The translations under genes and the position numbers were made by a program. 64,000 bases of DNA from Gymnogyps californianus (Eukaryota; Chordata; Aves; Accipitriformes; Cathartidae): contig NC_059480.1 of NCBI RefSeq assembly GCF_018139145.2, positions 15,562,428 through 15,626,427 of the forward strand, read 5' to 3'. Position 1 is the stretch's first letter. Every line of letters begins with the position of its first letter. The notes beneath the pieces are model-generated. The model was not told where the DNA came from, ran no database searches, and worked only from the letters and a program-made list of their open reading frames with translations. Shown here piece by piece: positions 14,001-29,000 of the stretch.

Positions 14001-17000
14001 AAAACTTCATCTAATTCTTTTGTTGTTAGTTAGATACCACAATAACCAAAATTGTATTCTCAGACTTCAGTGGGGCTTGTGGCCTGTTTTAGCATAACAC
14101 ATTAAAGTGAGTGGTGACTGGTATTGTAAGGCTGACACAATGTAGAGTGGCTAAGTATGGAAGTATGAGGAAATCGAGCCTTCATTTTAGCTGTAGTCTA
14201 AGACTGATTACTGATGGCCCCGCAGACCATTAGTTCTTCTTTACCATTTTTCTTTTTCCAAATAAATATCATATTGACAGTGAGTTCCTTAAGTCACAAA
14301 GTATTAAAGACTTTTATGGTAATTCAGTCTTTTTTTTTTTTTTCCATGTTTGGGTAGTGTCTCCTGTGTAGGAATTACTTAGAATCAGAAACGTTAAGGT
14401 CACCTTTGTTAGATGGCTACGGTGGGAAATCAACCAACTTAAAGTCCCTTAAGTCTGACTTCAAGTTGCCAGCATAGCTGCTGCTGCATAGTAACTGGTT
14501 AGCAACAGCTTTTAATTACAAACACCATGAACTGTGTGTAATCTGGTAAATTCAGAGCTGGAGGCTATTAATGCTTTAAAACAGCCATGAAATAATGCTG
14601 CCTTGGGATGGCAAAACAACCCTTTAAATTGGTGTTTAAGACTCTTGGATGCTGTAATGAAATGTTCTCACCTCTTCCCACACTTGATCTCTCCTGACAT
14701 GTGTTATGTCCGTCCCCTGATGTGCGTTACGTTTGTGTTTGCAGATTTTAAACCCCTTCTACGTGTTCCAAGCCTTCACCCTCATGCTGTGGCTGAGCCA
14801 AGGCTACATTGAATATTCAGTGGCCATCATAATCCTATCGATCATTTCTGTTGGCTTAACTGTGTACAACCTCAGACAGGTGAGTCTGCTGCGCAGCCTG
14901 CCAGCTCCCCATCCTGCGCTCTGCTAGCAATTTCATCTATCAGTCACAGACGCAAGTAGCTATTTATATGCTCTTTCTGGTTATTTTTTATTGCTGTGTA
15001 TTCTGCTGTATTACTACAGATTTATTGCTATAGAAGAGTTAAAAGGGTCATACTTGGGGGTCTTGAACTTCCCAAGAATTAAAGAAGGTTGAAGTCTGAT
15101 ACCTGAGGCTTATGAGACTTTATGAAGGTGGACTGTATCCATGAGTCTGGTTGCTACTGTAATTTCAGGAGGATTCACTCCTCTTAAGGTTTGCTAAATA
15201 ACAGGTCTTAACGGCAAAAAGAAACATCACTTTTTATTTCTCAAATTTGTTCAACACTTCTGTCATGGATACAGCTGCTTGGAAGAATTTTCTAATAGTC
15301 TCAGCTCATTCACTTTTTGACCTAAAGCACTCACCTGTAATAAACCTGAAACCTTCAGTCTCTATGGCAAAGGGAAATAGATTGAGCTGAGCCTTACGCA
15401 ACGTTTGCCTGCCATTGAGTATCCTCATGCAGCCAGGTGAGGTTCTGGTGCTTCCTGCTGGAATCGCCCAACGCTCTCACTGGGAATTTGGAAAACAGTT
15501 CCTTGGTTTCTGAACCCACTTTAAATACACAGGGAAAGCAAAAATCACATGGAGAAAGGATATAATAGGGAAAAAAGAGAAACTATGTAAATGAAAGTAC
15601 AGACGAGAGAGAGCAATAGGAACAGGAGTCCGGCAAGCAACATTTTAATCTCTCGGGTCTGGATATTAGGTATCACATTCCTCTGTACTGTTAAGATTTA
15701 AAAGCAAAAATGAACTGGGGATTCCTGAGTCCTGGTAAATGTTTTGTTAATCTTCAGGAAAAATATAGGGGTTAGAGGACAGCATTGAGAATTACAGTTC
15801 CTGTAGAGAGTGTGATGTGATTAGAGGTGGTGGCAGGGGTGAAGGGACAGCAGCTCTGGGGTGCACTGACCTGACTGTCATGCTCATGTGCTGCTTCAGA
15901 GCTAGGCACAGCTCACACTGCCTCCAAATTCACTGCTAAAATCATTGTTCCTGCACTGAATTACTGGGGAAGGGCAAGATTCAGCCCTTTGAAAGGTTTC
16001 TTGAGAAGGTGGTATAGCAAACTTCTCTGTGAAGTGCTGCCTGGGAGGAGGCAATGACTTGCCCTTCCAGGAGCTGGCTTTTGTTTGAATCAACTCTGCT
16101 TTTCCCTGGGCTGGTGGAGGCATACAGCACATTCCCTGCATAGGTCCCAGGCCCCTGGACTCGTGGGACTTTGGGCAGTATGTGCTCACTGGTGCACTGT
16201 GCTGACGAGGCACTCCTGCGCACCCTCTGCCCTGCCAAGGGCATGCTTTTATCGCTGCCTCACACTGATCTCAGCGAGGGCTTTGTGAATAGCTGGGGCT
16301 TTTGCCAGCACAGGTGTGTTGGCTGCACATCACGTTTTTGTATCTCTGACTAATATCTGTAGGATGACTAGCACTCCCATGTTGAACAAGCACTTGCATC
16401 TCTTTGAGCACACCTTTGTACTTAAAGTGTTGGTGTCCGTCCTGGTATTGCAGAGCACAAAGAACAGATACGGTCCATTCAGCTTTCTTTGGCAAGGCCA
16501 GTTTTATTGTGTGACTGATAATTTTGGCAGGAAGAATTACAATGTTTGGGGCCTCCAGATATTCTTCAAACTGGCTTGACATCTTCATACGAACAATGGT
16601 AATGAAGAAATCCACACCCGGGGATTAGTTTTTTGCAATTGCAACTTTTAAATCAAGATAAGGCATTCTCTCTAATGGCCTTGCAATGACAGTTGACTTC
16701 ATCATTATCTCAGGATACGTAATTGTCTGAATTAGGTTGCAAAAACTGGCAAAGCACAGACACCCAACTAAATTAGAATTTCTTTTTCTTCTTGCAACGG
16801 CAGTTTTGTAACAATAGCCTTTACAACTTGGTTGTCCTGTTGACAGCCTCCTAGCAAGGATAAAACCGTTGAGCACAAAGAAACCCTCTACTAAAGGACT
16901 GTAGATAGCAATGTTGCAGCTAAGGAGACTTCTGGCACGAAGCAAGAATAGCCCCTTGAAGGTCGAGGGAGATATAGTAGCATGAATCAGAAGCAAACAG

Positions 17001-20000
17001 AAAATTGGGTCTATGTTCCCCAGGCAGCTTGTTCTAGGTTAACTCGATGAACTCGCATCCTGACTTCTAACAAGCAATGTGAAATGTCCCCTGGATGACT
17101 CAGCAGAGTTCAGTTTCTGTGATGTTAGCATGATCACTGAATTGTAACCTACTGCTTCACTTGAGTATTGGTGTTTCAACACTGCAATTGCATTCCCATC
17201 AACAGCAGTCTACCAAGCTGCACGACCTCGTTGAGGAGCATAACAAAGTCCAGGTTACAGTCTGCACGAAGAGCGAAGGTGAGTCATCTGAGTCTCATTT
17301 TCCTCACCAGCCTGTATAATTAACTAACGTGTTGAAATGTATCTGGAATTGCACAGCTCCTGTTGATTTCTACTGCTGAAACGTGAAGGGCGAGCTGCAG
17401 GGAGAATGGGGCAGAGGGAGGTGAGGTGGGCAGGGCAGTCAGAAGTGTGGGCACAGCCTATGCGGTGCGGTAATGATGCGTCTGTATCATTATCATCTGT
17501 ATCATTATCATCTGTATCTGCCGCATCTGTAATGATACAGGTGAACCTAGTAATTTGTGTTAAGAGTTAAGAACAGCTTGGAAAATTTAATTTCACAAAC
17601 AAGCAACTAGATAACAACTCTGGCCTTCTGAGACCTGCTTCCCCACTCTGCTATAGGCTACTTTCACAATCTTGTCAAGTAGCTTGTGGGCGATTTTCAA
17701 GGAGTCTAGATGTATGGCTCCCACTGAGGTATGTGCTTTCTTGCCTGCATCTCAGTTCCTTGCCCATAAAATAGGAGTTACAGCTATTTTTGCCTCCCAA
17801 AGATGTTGAGATGGGCAATTGCTAGGGTGATGGGAGATGTAAAGGCCTTGGAGAGGCTTTCTTGGTCAGAGTGTTTTATGGACACTAAGCAAATGAAACT
17901 GAAGACACCCACTCGGAGAGAGGTGTTTAGACAAGGGCTGATCTTTGCACTGTTGCTTTTCAGCCAGTATTATTTCTAAGAAGCACTGGCCTTAAATCAT
18001 GGAAGTTTAGTGATGTTGTGTGTGCCTTGAGACTTTTTTTAATTGCCCAGAACTTGTGCACAAGTAACGTTCTTTTTTGTATTGTTCTACAGGTTGCAAA
18101 GAGCTGGAGTCTTGTTACTTAGTCCCTGGAGACATGTTTCTTTTAGATGGAAAAAAGCTCGCTCTCCCATGTGATGCTGTCCTGATTGATGGAAGCTGCA
18201 TTGTGAATGAAGGGATGCTCACAGGTGCAGCCTTGGAGTTTGAAATGCTAAGGCCCTCTGCAGGTTCTCTTTCAGGGAGATGTCTCTATCTGTTCTGACA
18301 GCAAATTGTTTACTATTTATTAGAATAGTTTGCAGCAGGAGGTGGAAAAACTGTGGCTTGAATAATTCACAGTTGTCTTGGGCTTTTGAACACTGCCATT
18401 GTGTGGTATGCTTTTCTTATCAACATTAAAAACAAGTAGGATTAATATACTGTCAGTAGTAGAAAGTGAAAATACTCAAATACACTGAATATGTATTTTT
18501 TTAGTTTTTGCATTCTGATCTTGCAGCAGTTCTGTTCAAGCAGGCAATGTATGAGCACAGGGGTCAGTGTTATACCTAAACATCAAGCCACTACGAGGCA
18601 TGAACTTGGTTCAGGGGCAAAATTTGACCCAAGCTCCTTGATACAAAATGCTCAGAGAAACCATCTGAGGTACTCTGAAACTAAAACCATAATGGCTGTC
18701 ACCATAAATCCACATGTGTAAGTACATAAGCAAGCTAATTAGTGAGGCAAGTTTGAGCACCTAAAGGGTGCTGTCACTTTCTAATATGCAGAATCTGATA
18801 GACTTTTAAAGCCCCTTTAAGTGCAGCTGCACGCTGTTGTTCTTAGGTGAAAGCATTCCGGTTACTAAAACCCCCTTGCCCCTCGTGGAGAGTCCGATGC
18901 CCTGGAAAACCCACAGCATGGAAGACTATCGGAGACACGTCCTCTTCTGTGGGACAGAAGTCGTACAGACGAAGCCCACGGGCAGAGGACCAGCAAGAGC
19001 CATTGTGCTGCAAACTGGTATTTCTCTTTTCGTTTGCTAACCAGCAGGGGGAAAGCAGCAGCCCCAGAGGCTGGTAGGAGAGCTGGTTTCTCGTTGTAGT
19101 TCAAGTCCAGCACAAGTCAGCTGTCCCCAAGAAGTGCTTGTTGCCACCTGATGGCTCAGGCTTGTGCAATATTACCCGTTTTCAAATGGCACCGAGGCGG
19201 TACGCTGCCGCTATGTCACGTACGTGATGTATGGCACATGTCTTCACTCAGGGTTCAATACAGCTAAAGGTGACCTGGTGAGATCCATCCTCTACCCCAA
19301 GCCCGTGAACTTCAAACTCTACAGAGATGCCTTCAAGTTCATCGTAGGCCTCTCTGTCATTGGCGTGTTCGGACTCATCTACACCGTGTGTGTGTTCACG
19401 TCCCACGAGGTAAGTACAAGGGATGCCTCCGTGCTGCACGCGCCAGCTCTGAGCCCTCAGTCACTCAAGATCCTTGGAATATTGTTCTCTTCTGCAATTC
19501 AGTTTTCAGATGCCAGAAATGGACAGGGCGGGGGGAGATAGAACAAAGCAGAATAAATCTGTCATCCCCACAGGCAGAGCTTGGGGTGTGTTGCTCCTGA
19601 GCAGGAGGGTTGGACCCCCGAGAGTGGCGGTAGCAGGGCAGGGAGGCTGTTCCCACCCCATTGCCCCTGTTGTTCTCACTGTTTGCAGAAGCCGGTGGTA
19701 GACGTGGTGGCTATGGCCCTCCTCCTCCTCACCGTGGCTGTGCCTCCAGCTATCCCCGCTGCCTTGACAACAGGCACTGTTTATGCCCAAAGGAGGCTGA
19801 AGAAAAAGAAGATTTTCTGCATCAGCCCACAGAGGATTAATATCTGCGGGCAGATCAACCTTGTTTGCTTTGACAAAGTAAGGCGCTTCCTGGGGCACTG
19901 AAAGATGCTGGGGGCTGCTAGGAACATGGGATATTTCTTTCCACCCCATCTACCCTGATCTAACCCCAGGGAAAAATCCTTTACAGGTGCCCATGCAGCA

Positions 20001-23000
20001 GGGTCACTCTGCGGACAGGAGGCTTTCCTTACCCTGCCCGGGAGCTGGGGAAGGACCTCCGGGGACGTGCAGGAGGAAGGGGTGGGCAATAGCAGGGTAA
20101 CTAGGTATTTATTTAAATTTAGACGGGCACGCTGACAGAAGATGGACTGGACCTGTGGGGCGTCATCCCTTCCGAAGGAAGCCGGTAAGGAAGGATTTCA
20201 TTTAGCAAGAACTAATCTCCAGTGTGAATGTACTGCCCAAACGTGTAGTTAAGAGGGAGGCAGTGGCATAGGATATGGAAAGACAGCAAATAGCATGCAG
20301 CAAGAGATGTTCGGGTGCATTTGGGGAGGCAGAGTGCAATGGGTGTCCCTGCTCCCTGCTCAGCTCCTTCCCTCCGAGGAGGGCATCTGGGCGCTGCTGT
20401 GGCAGGCGTAGCCGTAAAGGTCGCTGCTAATTCAAGGCAAACAGAAGTCAGCAGCAGCATGAGTGCTTTTAATTACCCTGAGGGGATTTGGAGAATATGC
20501 ACAGAGCTTTTCAATTATGTCATCCTCAGCACAGTTCAATAAATATTCTTAATCTAATCTAGTCAATAAACCTTTCATCATTTAAATGTTAGGATAATGC
20601 TCCTTCTGTTGAAATTAAGTGTTGCTGACTTTGGTGCCTGTCAAATCTCACCTACCTTCTGTAAATGCCATGAAAAAATATCCATGAGACCACAGATCAG
20701 ACCTGCAAAGCTCAGGTGTCCTTAGGGACTCCCACAAACCCATGGCAGGCTCCATCTCAATTCCAAGCCCAAAGACCATTGAAATACTCAAGAAATAACC
20801 ACTATGTAAACATTAAACTTGACTATATCCAGAATTATACTATTTAATTCATATTACTGTAATACAATAACAGACCAGCTCTGCAGTGCGTGTTATGCCA
20901 AACTCAAAATATTAATCTTTTGCAGTGGCCAGGACAAATCACACACCCCATATCAACTCCCAGGTTTCATTAGTAGTTGTTAATATATCAGATACTTCAA
21001 CACCACAGAGATAATCATGCCATAATGAATGAAAGGATGAATTAATTGCGAGAGGAGAAAAATCACATTCCCAATACTTCCTCAAAGGACAGAGAGAAAA
21101 TTACTATCCGATCCAAATTAATGAGAAGAGATTAATAAGCGTCAACCAATAAAATACTCTTCCAGTGGGACCAAACCACAGGCACATAGGACAGTCTCTT
21201 CTTGGCCCCCCTCCAGTGCACCAGGCAGGCCACACTGAATAGGTGCATGTTGAACAGGCTTGGAGCCCACCAAAGGCAGACAGGTAGGTCATGGTAGTGC
21301 CAGAATGATTTCCATCAAGGTAGCCTTGCAGGTAGCGTCTGCTCACATAAGCAGCAGAACAAAACCGGATCCATATATCAGAATAAATTCACGTAATAAA
21401 AAAACCTCTGCAAGGTATCAAAACATAAGGCTGTCTTTGCAGACATGTCCAATCTGCACCTAGCTGGGAACCAGTGCTGGTGGCTTGCCAAAACGCAAGG
21501 AGGAGCTATTGCTGTCTGCATTGATCTCATTAGCCTACTTGCATAATTACTCTTTCTTAAATGTTCACATTTTTAAACATGTTATAAGACTAGCTGTCAG
21601 CTAAGCTGAATACTGCGAGGCAATGACAGTAAAAGAATTTCATTCAGCTTGCAAAATATCCTATTGTACGTTTAAGACATAAATGTTTGTTGGTTTTATG
21701 TGGTGTTTACCAGTTTCACGGTGTCTCTCAAGTATTAATTAATTAATAAGCCAATTATGACCAGGCTGAGAACAAGGTATAATTTGCTGGAAACAGAACA
21801 GACTTGGATGGCCCAGAGGGACAACAGGTCCTGGATTCATTGTTCCTTTTAATAGAGCTGCGAGCTGTCACGCTGCTCACTTCCAGATGCATTTCACTGT
21901 GCCTGTGTTAGTAATGAGATGCTAGTTGTGATCAAAGGTAAATAAAATCTATTTAAACTTCTCCTTATCATGCCAGCCTAAATGGTAATGGGTTGTGTTC
22001 TGGCCTGGCAAACACAGCTTGTTGGCCAGCCAGTTTCTTAGGGGGAAAAAATGTGTGTGTGAGGAGAGAGGACTCTGAGAAATAACGTCCGTGATGAAAT
22101 TATAGAGCCTTCACCCTGCCCAGCTTTGCACGTGTTTGGTCTGTACTGCGGGGCCAAGGAGGGAATAAACCTCAAGGCTTTCCACAGAAAGAAATCAGGG
22201 CATGAATCTTTGACAGTGTGCCTTGGTGTAACTCAATAGGAGTCAACCAATGTACCCATTTTCAAAACCAAGGTGTAAGGACAAGCATCTGGTGTCTGTG
22301 GATATGCAGATGTAAAATCTACAGCTGGAAGTGAAGGTCGGGCTCCTCATGGCTCTCCCACGTTGCCCCCAGGGGTGTGGAATGCAGGCTGCCGGTGCTC
22401 ATCCACCCCAGCGGGTGCACAGCACCAGCCCGAGCAGATGCACCCCCTTTCCATACTGCAGCTTCACAAATCTTCTCCTAGGGCACTTTGCCAAACTTCT
22501 TTGAGATCCCTGCTGCAAGTTGTTGCCTCTCCAATAGTGTCTTCTCTGCTTTGTCTAATACCAAACAGCAATTGCCAAGCAGGACTCCTGTGCCTGTGCT
22601 CTCAGCCCCTCTGAGTGTTTTACCGTCTCAGTCACTTTGTGTCAAGTTGAACTTGTGCCAATTAATTACTGGGTACTTTTTGGCCTCCTGAATGCATCTG
22701 ACCTGTTGTCAGAAGGATGGGTAGGACAGCATGTTGCTTGCTGTTATTCGGCTCAGCTACACGCAGTGCAGCAGAGCAGCACCTGTATGTACCAGCTGAG
22801 GACTTGTGTCTCTGCATCCCTCTTGTAAGCGGTCCCACTAACCCTCTGCTTTTAATCAGGTTTCAGAAAATCCATAAGTTCCCATCCAGCACTCCTCTGC
22901 CGTGGGGACCTGTGTGCGGAGCCATGGCAAGCTGTCATTCACTGGTTGTTTTAGACAAGAAGATTCAAGGAGATCCACTGGACTTGAAAATGTTTGACAG

Positions 23001-26000
23001 CACACACTGGGTAATGTGACTTGCATCCTCTGCACACATCCAAAACACGGACACCCCCAACCCAAGTCAAGCTCAAATACATGCCTGTAGGGGAAACTCC
23101 TTTGCAGTCCTGGTCATAACAGCTGGAATTTACTCTGTTATTTCTACTAACGTCGTGACAGATTTGCTGCACTGTGGCTGTTTTTTGATAGTCCAGCAAT
23201 CATTTTCCTTGGGGCTGCCTGCATTTGCTCTCTTAATTTGATTTGGAAACACTGGAGTGTAAGGAAGCAGAGGGGGACCCTGGTTGCTGCTTGCTGGAAG
23301 CAGGGGATCAGGCCACGCCGTTGGCCACGTGGTGCAGAGAGCACAAGTCAGCCACGGAAACGCACAGGCAGGTTTTTATGCCCTTATGCTAAAGGCTGTT
23401 ATCTCTGATTAGCAAAGGGACATCCCTATGGAGAAACCAAGGATGGATCCTCCAGCTGAGTGAACAGCAAGTCTCAGAGAGACCTGGGGAGGAGGTGAGA
23501 GATTGAGCCTCGGGGCTCATCCGCAGGGATGGAGAGTTGCTTGGGTGGGAGCAGGACAGGAGGAAGCACGAGAATAAAGGGGCTGCTCTTCTCTCTGCCA
23601 CGTTCTAGCCTGGAGGAGTTCTGAGTCTCTGCAGTTAACTGCCTCGTCATCTTTTCTCCTTCAACCTCTTGCTCACGAGAGATTAATCAATAAGTAAAAC
23701 AGATGGCAGCTCTTTCAGCAGCACTGTGGGAAGGCATCAGGCTGGTGCTCGCTCCTGTGGAAGAGCAGGCAGTAGCAGAGCCACATGACAGCAGAAGGGG
23801 ACTCTGAGGGTGAATGAGCCTTGGCAGCACGTAAAGTAACAGAGCTGGAGGGCTAAAAGCACCCTACACTGAAAATTACAACCCTATGTCTGCACAGAAC
23901 TTCAGTGAGAGTCTTTTAAAAGCAGGAGACTGGAAGATAAAACCAGCTAGATAAGGATAATTATTTCTCTTTCCCTTCATCATTGATATGGCATTAAATT
24001 TAGGTGGAACTTGAGTTTAGAGAAACCACAAAATTTGATGCAGGTTTTTACTCTCAAGTCAAAAGACGCAGGGCCGTGTAGGTTTCTGCCAAGGACAAGG
24101 CTGCAGGGAGGCTGTCACTGACGATGGATAGGAAGACCTATTAGATCATAACAAAATACTTCTGCAACTGGGTGCCAACAGTAAGGGGGAAACATGCTCC
24201 CGTGTGCTGCTGCCCCTGCTTTAACAGATGGATGTGAAGCCAAAAAAAAAAGTATCAGAAATAATGCTTTTCCTTGTACAGGAGGTAGAAGACTCCAGCA
24301 CAGCTCGGGATGGGGCTGGTGCTCTCGAGACCTGCATCGTTAGACCAGGGCTGAAGGCCAGCAGTGTAAGTCCAGTTCTTTCTGAGAATGAATATTCTGT
24401 TTTTCAACCTGCAGCAAGTGCAAGCTCCTAGCACACACACTATTCATTTACCTAGGCTAGTGGCTGCAAAATGCCTTTCAACCACTCTTGGTACTGTGTT
24501 GCATCTTCCCCCATAACAGACCCTCTAGAAGCATAGGACCAGAAAAGCAAATGCTGATTAAAGTGGAGACGCTGCTCCTGAAGTGGCATCTAAAGCACTT
24601 CATGGCCCTAAAAGTCCCTCATTTCCAACTCTACTATTTGCACTAACAGAAGGTACAGACTTCTCTGAGTCCTCACCCTGTAAAGCTGCTGGCAAAATGA
24701 AACTACACAATCAGTTTAAGTGAAAACTAATGCAGAGAAACCATGTAAATGGAATAAATGTCCAAAGCATGAGTTCATCTGCAGGAGGAGGCAATGTGAG
24801 TAAGGACAAGGCATTACATCGAGAAGCACAGACATGGGTCCATGAGTCCTGCTGGTAATGGTCGTGCAACCCCACTAGCAGATTTATCAACCTCACCCCA
24901 AAGCATGGTGTTGTTTACTTCACTTTTCCTCTTAAAAGGCCCCTTGGGAAGCTCTGTGTTTTGACAGTTGAAAATTGTTACGTTTCCAGTGCAAATGTCG
25001 ACCCAGCCAGCTTCTTCCCAGTGGAAGGAGTGTGATTTCTGCTAGCAACACCAGGAAGGCAGTGCTGTGGTAACAAGGAAATCAGTCTTGTCTCTAGGAT
25101 TGCTCTGTTCCCATGGTAATGTCACTGTAACTCATCAAATTTCAGTTCCCAGGACTGTAGATCCAGGAATATTACATTAATATGTGGCTATTAAGAGAAA
25201 GGCTGGGACAAAGCCTGGAAAACAAGTTAAATATAAAGAAAAATACTGAGGTTCCTGGGAAGTACGCTGGGAAGACAGAGTTGTTGAGACCATGGTTCCT
25301 AAACTTGTAATCAGTGATCTGATCCCATAGCCAGAAGGCAGCAAAAGTGAAACAGTCTCCTGTTAATAATAAATCACATTACCAAGAAAGACTCAAATGA
25401 GCTAAAGTTCAGAATGGATTTGCTTTGTGTAATCAATGACTCGGATAACATCTCACTTTCCTGACCTCTTCCAGGCTCCCGTGGAAGGAATAGCAATCCT
25501 ACATCAATTCCCATTTTCTTCTGGGCTGCAGAGGATGTCTGTTGTTTCACAGAAGATCGGAGAGGAACAGTATGACCTGTACATGAAAGGAGCACCAGCA
25601 ACAGTGTCCAGCTTTTGCAGACGAGATACTGGTATAGAATTGGGAAAGGGCAACTTTACAGTGTTTATTTGGACTTAACCCAAACCAGAGCTTATGCTGG
25701 AGCTGAAATCCTAAAAGGATTTCCACTGGCCACACTGCCACTGCATGCGTATGACTCTTCCCACAAACAAGCCTTGGGCTTGTTAAATGTCTTTAACTTT
25801 TACAAACAAACAATGAAAACTTGTTTGTAGTATTAACTAAAGATGCACACAGCCAAACAGCTGGTGAGATGCACAGCCTGAGGTTCAGCCACTATACATC
25901 CCTTAGCTGACTTGCATCAGCGGCAGATATAGTGCATATATAATGTTGATACGTCAAAATACCTACAGCAGATGTAGGATCGTGGTAATTGCATGTGTCA

Positions 26001-29000
26001 CAGGGAGTGTGTTGTGCTGCACAAGTTCTTAAATTTCCTCCTGACTTATTGCCCTGTAAATTCAGCATTGAGTTACTGACCCCGCTTGCAAAGGCTTTAA
26101 ATCTCAGCAGTGGAAAACTTGCTGTGAACACGCAAATTACTGTTATTAAGGATAATTGGTATTAACACTCAAGCCAAGACTTCTGTCCTCTCTCTGCAAG
26201 TAAACAGGCTTTTCTTTTTTGTATGTGAACAATATTATAGGCTTGTACTCAAATTTGTCTGCAAACTTGAAACTCAGGTCACATTCACTGAATACTTCAA
26301 AAGAATGCAAAGCAAACAGAGTACCAATGGTCTGTGGCTCTGTGGTTTGTTATTTCAGATAGCATTGACGTGAAAACAGGTGAAAATGTTTTTTTTTTTT
26401 TTTTTATGGGACAATGGAAAGATTTAGTTTAGAACTACCTAAGATCTAATGACACAAACCTCCAAACAAGTCAACATCAGCAAGAAAAATATCTTCAATA
26501 TTATGTTCCACTTTCTCAGGTTTCTAAATAGCTCCTCTTATCCTGTCTTGATTGTTCCTATATTGATTACAGCTTAATGAATAATTAGGTACTGCTCTGT
26601 AAAGCTGTGATTGCAGTACGTAGTGAGTACAAAATAGTGCAAAGTTAAAAGGAACTCTTTGCTTTTAGAGTCACGGGAACGATCAGAGAATTGAAAATTC
26701 AGGATTTGGGAGAATTGTCACATTAAGGCATAAACATAAAAACAATTGCCTCAGTCACTCAGCATGTATGCAGTAAATCTTAGGACAGAATTATGAAGTC
26801 ACTCATTAGTCCTCTGCCCAGTAATTCATCTTATCTACCTGCACCTTAACATGCATTTAAAAAGTATAAAACAGACACATAGATCACTTATTTGAACAGT
26901 CAGTTACACAGCCTTGGTACAAAGCAGCTGACTTCTTCAAGAGGCCACAGTGCTGTAACTAAGACTACAAAGCAGTTTAAAGGACAGGCATTTAACCCTA
27001 GAAAAGCAATCAGCAAGGATGGAATATTCTAACCATGAAACTTTTTTTCCTGTAAACAGTCCCAGCTAATTTCTTAAAGGAGCTTAAGATGTACACAAGC
27101 CAAGGCTTCAGAGTCATTGCCCTGGCCCATAAAGTGCTAAACCTAGGAAAGGATGTAGATGTGAGCAACCTAAAGAGGTAAGGTGTGCTGATGAGCTGCT
27201 GGTATCGCTGTCGGGTTGCTTTCCTACCTGCTTGTTACGACCTGCCCCAAACCGACCTGCCCTGACCCAAACCTTCCTCTCCTCTCCTGCCAAAGGAAGC
27301 CTATTGGGAAGCTGCACCATAGAACACCTTCCTCTCAGCAGATGCTGATTACACTCTTAATTGCCTGCTTTACTACTGCTCTTGCAAGGCTCACTGAGCT
27401 GAATTTCAGAATCTGTTATGAAAGGGTAATGAAAGCTGGTTATTGTGCTTCTATATGGCAATGGATTGGGACTGCAATAGAAATTCTGTATGTCATAATC
27501 TGTGTGTTTCAGCCGGCCAGTTCCTGCAAATCTCTGTCCCTCTCTCTGCACCTGCATATCTGCTGCATTGCTCCTTCCTAGAGACAGCAATGTAGCCGAT
27601 CAGCAGCTTGGCTGAAGCTGCAGAAGTGTTGATGCTTGTTGAGCACTGCTTGTCTTGAACTCGTAGCGGTTGTGTTTCCCTGCGGAGCAAGCGTGTTTCC
27701 CACCAAGCGTGGCTTTCCTGTTGAACAAAAACCACAGGGAGAGTCTCACTCCCCGTGCTGTCTATGGGAAACAGCACGTGTGTTTCTGTCTTTGCTCCAA
27801 GAGAGGAGGCAGAGTCTGGGCTGACGTTCCTGGGCCTCCTGGTGATGGAGAACCGCCTGAAGCAGGAGACAAAGCCTGTGCTACAAGAGCTGGCTGCTGC
27901 CTGCATCAGGAGCGTCATGGTCACAGGTAAATCCCCCAGACTCTTTCTGTGGCCATGCTGGCTGCCATGGGGCACACAGGAGAGAGATTCACTCCTCCAG
28001 CATCCTCCATTGCGCGTCCATGGTCTCTACCTGGGCTGCCACCGTGCTATGGCAGACGTGAGGAGCCTGCCTCTCCACTGTCCTTGCAGGGGACAACTTG
28101 CAGACAGCTGTCACGGTGGCCAGGAACGCAGGTATGATTCACATTGGCAGCAAAGTCATCCTCGTCGAAGCAAATGAACCGGAGGGCTCCACTCCAGCTT
28201 CCATTGCCTGGCGATTGGCAGAAGACAGCAAAGCAAACACAGCTGCTCCCCGTGTAAGCACAGCCAGGGATGGTTGCTTTCAAGTGCCAGGGGGAATTAA
28301 CAAAGCTTTTAATGTCTAATAACTGGCTCCTTGCTGGGGATTTGAAAGTAGCTCTGAGGAATAGAGGAAACCTGGGGGCTAGCACATATCTACCCCAGGG
28401 TATATGGAGGTGTGATATGGACCATGCACCTGTTAGGGAGAAATAATTAATCCAGTGGTTCTTTGCTCAGGACAACATGTGAAATAACTACATGAATAAC
28501 TGGCAAGGCTTTGCAGATGCAGTGGCCACTTCAATCACGCTTGAAGTGTGCAGAATTCATGCAATTATACATACTTGTCTGTGTGACTATTTGCTGGGCC
28601 AAACTTCAGTGTCTAAACTAGCAGCCTGTGGCTAACAGGGCTTAGTTATGCATGGAAACACAGCCAGAAAATCAAGTACTGCCAGGCGTAAAGTTTTACA
28701 AAAGGATGCTGCAGAAGGCTGTGTCCCTGGTTGCCTGGTGGGAGGCTGACGAGGTGGAAGTGAAATGGCATGTTATGACCTCAGTCTGAGAATAAATGCT
28801 GTCTTATTTCTAGGAGGTATGTGCTAATACTGAGGAAAAGATCACCCTGGAAGGAGAAACCTGCAACTACCATTTTGCAATGAATGGAAAGTCCTATCAG
28901 GTTATTATAAAGCACTTCTACAGCTTGCTGCCAAAAGTAAGTTCAGAGGAAACAAAGCACGCACTTGCCCTCCCTGTTTTATTAAGTGGCAGTGGTGTTC

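Noticed and set aside
16271..16996. Two neighbouring antisense frames in ATP13A4 intron 7
   Set aside because: No family similarity and separated by stops; no sign of a retrocopy such as a poly(A) tail or target duplication.
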